DNA from: Leptospirillum sp. | GTDB taxonomy: Bacteria > Nitrospirota > Leptospirillia > Leptospirillales > Leptospirillaceae | Direction of reading: 5' to 3' | Assembly: GCA_027343785.1 (NCBI GenBank) | Contig: DAHWKF010000102.1 | Coordinates: 1-8,660, forward strand | DNA length: 8,660 nt | Part shown: piece after piece, positions 6,037 to 8,660 of the stretch | Position numbering within the stretch: position 1 is the first letter of the stretch | Layout: every line of letters begins with the position of its first letter | The notes under the pieces: model-generated | Seen by the model: only the letters and a program-made list of their open reading frames with translations | The model's database searches: none | What the model was told of the DNA's origin: nothing | Translations under genes and position numbers: made by a program

Positions 6037-7442
6037 TGAGGCGATGGCTGTTCCTCTGGTTTTTGTTCCTGCTCCTGGTGCCCGTTTCCGTCATTCTTCC
6101 GGGAACACCGGTTCGAGCAGTCGGTGTCCGGACAGATTCCGGCCATGCCGTATGGGTCTTTCCCCTCCGCGGGCCCGTGACCCCTCCCCAGGCCCATTAT
6201 ATTCACCGGTGGTTTCGAAAAGTCGCCCAGTCTCCTCCTGCTCTCGTCGTCCTGCGCATCGATACCCCGGGAGGACTCTCCCGCGCCATGCGATCAATCA
6301 TCAAGGACATTCTGGCATCTCCCGTTCCGGTGGTCGGCTTCGTTGCGCCCGGCGGGGCCCGGGCGGCGAGTGCGGGCACCTACATCCTCTATGCTTGTCC
6401 CCTGGCAGCGATGGCCGAAGGGACCAATGTCGGTTCGGCCACACCGATTCCGATCGGAGGGACTCTTCCCCCTCTTCCGTCGCCGACGCGGCCGGATCAG
6501 GGTTCCGGCCGGAAAAGACCCGCCGTTTCCGGGGATGCCGAAACACGAAAAATCCTGAACGACGCGGTGGCGAGCATCCGGAGCCTGGCCGAAATGAACG
6601 GAAGAAACGCCGAATGGGCTGAACTGGCGGTGCGGTCCGCCGCCAACCTGTCGGCCCGGGAAGCGCTGAAGCATCATGTCATCAATGTGATGGCCCCCGA
6701 TGTCGCGCACCTTCTGAAAGCGATCAACGGGATCAGTTACCGGTTCCACGGAAAGCAGGCCACACTGGACGTTCTTCCGGCACACCTCCGGATCTTTCAT
6801 CGGGATCCGAAAGATCGCTGGATGGAATTTCTGGCCCGCCCCGATCTGGCCTACTTTTTTTTCCTTCTGGGGATTGCCGGCCTGGCCATCGAGTTTACGC
6901 ATCCCGGTTTTGTCCTTCCCGGAGCGACCGGGGTGCTGTCGATCCTTCTCGCTTTATACGGACTGATGATTTTGCCGGTGAACCTGACCGGCATTCTGCT
7001 GATCCTTCTGGGGATTTCGCTCATGGTCGCGGAAGTCGTGGTCGGGGCTTTCGGCGCGTTGGGCATTGCCGGTGTCGTGTCGTTCTTTCTCGGCTCCCTG
7101 TTTTTTTACCGTTCCTCCCCGGAATGGTCCGGGATGCCGTCCCATCCGGGGTATCTCCTTGTTGTCACTCTCACCCTGCTGGTGGCGGGGCTGTTTCTCG
7201 GGGTTATCCGAATGGCCCTGAAGGCAAGGCTCCGTCCCGTAATGACAGGGAAGACGGCCTTGATCGGGGAGAGGGGGATCGCGCTGGAAACATTCCGGGA
7301 CAAGGGCCGGATCAAGCTCCACAGTGAAATATGGTGGGCGACCTCGCCGGTTACTGTCAGCGAAGGCCAGGAAGTCAAAGTCGAAGATGTCTCCGGTCTG
7401 ACATTGAGGGTCAAACCGGTCAGCAGGGAGGAAATCAGATGA
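6036..7442 (+). CDS. nfeD: NfeD-family membrane-bound serine protease (ClpP-class, long form)
   Basis: 468 residues, full-length NfeD of the long (protease-bearing) type. Residues 1-28 are a signal peptide ending PVRA. Residues about 37-230 form the ClpP-fold protease, facing outside the cytoplasm: LRIDTPGGL, then GARAASAGT with nucleophile Ser112, then TRKILNDAVASIRSLAEMNGRN with Lys172 as the presumed general base, aligning with the Ser-Lys dyad of Pyrococcus 1510-N. The Ser-Lys distance is about 60 residues against about 41 there; a Pro-rich loop (about 143-166) accounts for it. Residues about 270-400 hold several membrane helices, and residues about 405-460 the C-terminal OB-fold NfeD domain (GERGIALETF, EIWWATSPVTVSEGQEV, then VEDVSGLTLRV). 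The stop overlaps the slipin start by ATGA, indicating translational coupling. Known partners degrade or process stomatin-like proteins in membrane quality control. The family is certain; the physiological substrate is not. Confidence 0.93.
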   Translation: MRRWLFLWFLFLLLVPVSVILPGTPVRAVGVRTDSGHAVWVFPLRGPVTPPQAHYIHRWFRKVAQSPPALVVLRIDTPGGLSRAMRSIIKDILASPVPVVGFVAPGGARAASAGTYILYACPLAAMAEGTNVGSATPIPIGGTLPPLPSPTRPDQGSGRKRPAVSGDAETRKILNDAVASIRSLAEMNGRNAEWAELAVRSAANLSAREALKHHVINVMAPDVAHLLKAINGISYRFHGKQATLDVLPAHLRIFHRDPKDRWMEFLARPDLAYFFFLLGIAGLAIEFTHPGFVLPGATGVLSILLALYGLMILPVNLTGILLILLGISLMVAEVVVGAFGALGIAGVVSFFLGSLFFYRSSPEWSGMPSHPGYLLVVTLTLLVAGLFLGVIRMALKARLRPVMTGKTALIGERGIALETFRDKGRIKLHSEIWWATSPVTVSEGQEVKVEDVSGLTLRVKPVSREEIR

Positions 7443-8200
7443 GTTTTGTTCCGGTGGTTCTGGTACTGATTCTGGGATCGATTCTTCTTTCACGTTCGGT
7501 AAGGGTTCTGAAAGAGTATGAGCGGGGGGTGTTTTTTGTCCTGGGTCGTTTCTGGAGGGTCAAGGGTCCCGGGCTGGTCCTTTTGATCCCGGTGATCCAG
7601 CAAATGGTGAAGGTGGGTCTCCGGACCGTCGTCATGGATGTGCCGAGCCAGGACGTGATTTCGAAGGACAACGTTTCGGTCAAGGTCAGTGCCGTCGTCT
7701 ATTTCCGGGTTATCGATCCGAAGCTCGCCATCATTGCGGTTGAGGATTATCTTCAGGCCATCAACCAGCTCTCCCAGACAACGCTTCGATCGGTGCTGGG
7801 CCAGCACGACCTCGATGAGATGCTTTCCGCCCGGAATCAGCTCAACGCCGACATTCAGGGCATTCTGGACGAACACACGGATGCCTGGGGGATCAAGGTC
7901 AGCACAGTCGAAATCAAAAGAGTCGACCTGGATGAAAGTATGATCCGGGCCATTGCGCGACAGGCCGAAGCGGAACGGGAAAGACGGGCCAAGGTGATTT
8001 ATGCTGACGGAGAACTTCAGGCTTCAGGGAAATTTCTGGAGGCAGCCCAAGTGCTCTCAGCCATTCCCGAAGCGATGCAACTGCGTTATCTCCAGACGCT
8101 GAGCCAGATTGCGAGCGACAAGACCTCCACTGTTGTCTTTCCGTTTCCGCTGGACTGGATCAGGAGTTTCCAGAAGACATACCCTCCGGAAAAAATCTGA
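7439..8200 (+). CDS. Slipin (stomatin-like SPFH/band-7 membrane protein)
   Basis: 253 residues. Residues 2-17 are one N-terminal hydrophobic segment that anchors or hairpins into the membrane. The band-7 domain follows: EYERGVFFVLGRF, GPGLVLLIPVIQ, VVMDVPSQDVISKDNVSVKV, VVYFRVIDP, TTLRSVLGQHDLDEML, WGIKVSTVEIKRVDL. Then comes a charged helix ARQAEAERERRAKVI that forms the coiled coil used for oligomerisation, ending STVVFPFPLDWI. All slipin hallmarks are present and the length is normal. The short hydrophobic tail (TVVFPFPL) occupies the place where the archaeal partner protease cuts its stomatin, so it is a plausible NfeD target. GGGAGG (7426-7431) lies 7 bases before the ATG, which overlaps the nfeD stop. 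Probable role: membrane microdomain scaffold working with NfeD. Confidence 0.95.
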   Translation: MSFVPVVLVLILGSILLSRSVRVLKEYERGVFFVLGRFWRVKGPGLVLLIPVIQQMVKVGLRTVVMDVPSQDVISKDNVSVKVSAVVYFRVIDPKLAIIAVEDYLQAINQLSQTTLRSVLGQHDLDEMLSARNQLNADIQGILDEHTDAWGIKVSTVEIKRVDLDESMIRAIARQAEAERERRAKVIYADGELQASGKFLEAAQVLSAIPEAMQLRYLQTLSQIASDKTSTVVFPFPLDWIRSFQKTYPPEKI

Positions 8201-8306
8201 TTTTGTGATGCCGCCTCAATCATTTTTAGAGCAGGAAGAGGGTTTTTATCAAGAAGGGCTTATTGAGCTCTGCATAATAAATGTCCTGTTCTGACAGGTG
8301 CAAGTG

Positions 8307-8660
8307 ATGCCCATGAGACCTGCCGGTTCTCCCCAAGATCTGGAACGTCGTCGACAACGGGCGATCGTTCTTCTTCAGGAAGGTCATTCTCCCAAAGAGG
8401 TTTCGGAGCGGGTTGGCGTGGACCGGCGAAGCGTCCGGCGCTGGACCGCCGCCTTCCGAAGCGGGGGAGAAAAGACCGGCAAGCCCCGGGCCGTCCCCCG
8501 AAACTGGTTCCCTCCCAAAAGCAGTATCTGGTCGATCTCCTTCCCCGGGGATCCAAGGTCGCGGGATTTTCAACCGTCCTGTGGACATGCGAGCGGGTTG
8601 CTCAGTTCATCCAAGACCGGTTCGGCGTGGTGTACCATCCCGATCACGAAGAACCCCCTT
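8307..8660 (+). pseudogene. IS630-family transposase, N-terminal part, frame broken, runs off window
   Basis: From ATG 8307 the frame gives a clear helix-turn-helix N-terminus: SPQDLERRRQRAIVLLQEGH, SPKEVSERVGV and DRRSVRRWTAAFRSGGEK. After about 8474 this frame no longer resembles a transposase. The frame one base back does: APGRPPKL followed by SQKQYLVDLL, LWTCERVAQFIQDRFG and VVYHPDH, the usual continuation of IS630-type first domains. So the two halves are related by a -1 shift near 8470-8482. Compared with the spacing I expect between GGEK and PGRPPKL, about three residues are also missing, which points to a roughly 10-base deletion rather than a single-base slip; however the site includes A-AAG, a tetramer used for programmed -1 shifting in some insertion sequences. 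The last codons (EEPP) also depart from expectation. The DDE catalytic part would lie beyond the window. Confidence 0.75.
8307..8660 (+). mobile_element. Left part of an IS630-type insertion sequence, boundary unresolved
   Basis: The element is inferred from the transposase fragment. Its left terminus should lie in 8201-8306, between the slipin stop and the transposase start, at a TA dinucleotide. This stretch is AT-richer than its surroundings and holds a CCTGT-TCTG-ACAGG hairpin (8285-8298), but without the right end I cannot identify the terminal inverted repeat. Confidence 0.5.

Noticed and set aside
8192..8204. AAAATC-T-GATTTT inverted repeat at the slipin stop as a terminator
   Set aside because: A one-base loop cannot fold as drawn, and the stem is almost all A-T.

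Overview
The window looks like ordinary bacterial chromosome with a high GC content (roughly 55-60% by eye). Genes are tightly packed, with Shine-Dalgarno-led starts and Sec-type or lipoprotein signals. The gene mix (glycogen debranching enzyme, ferredoxin/metallo-beta-lactamase fusion, NfeD-slipin pair, DUF4359-like protein, IS630-type transposase) suggests a Gram-negative, possibly acidophilic Nitrospirota of the Leptospirillum type. This placement is recall-based inference with low confidence; no marker gene here fixes the taxon.

Layout: (1) The window opens inside glgX on the + strand; its 3' 392 codons are present with all three GH13 catalytic residues. A small exported protein of unknown function follows (1228-1656, +). 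(2) That gene converges on a minus-strand MFS transporter (1653-2957); both stop codons lie in one shared CTAG. Upstream of the transporter, on the same strand, is a single-cluster ferredoxin fused to a metallo-beta-lactamase-fold hydrolase (3111-3980). A 153-base gap with two small palindromes separates them. (3) A 203-base divergent intergenic region rich in inverted repeats leads to a 97-residue DUF4359-like protein (4184-4477, +), two tandem hairpins, then a lipoprotein with beta-propeller-like repeats (4603-5811, +). (4) After a 224-base gap come a full-length NfeD-family membrane serine protease (6036-7442) and a slipin (7439-8200), overlapping by ATGA. (5) The right edge holds the start of an IS630-family transposase whose reading frame is broken in the window.

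How the genes work together: the only strongly supported functional unit is nfeD-slipin, a known pair in which the Ser-Lys protease is thought to act on the band-7 protein or on membrane protein quality control. GlgX belongs to glycogen breakdown, whose other genes are presumably upstream. The remaining genes are transport or envelope proteins of unknown substrate. The most unusual non-coding features are a 9-bp inverted repeat just ahead of the 97-residue gene's ribosome binding site and a 7-bp hairpin that buries the Shine-Dalgarno sequence of the nfeD gene. I found no tRNA, rRNA or CRISPR array, and nothing that clearly forms a new multi-gene system.
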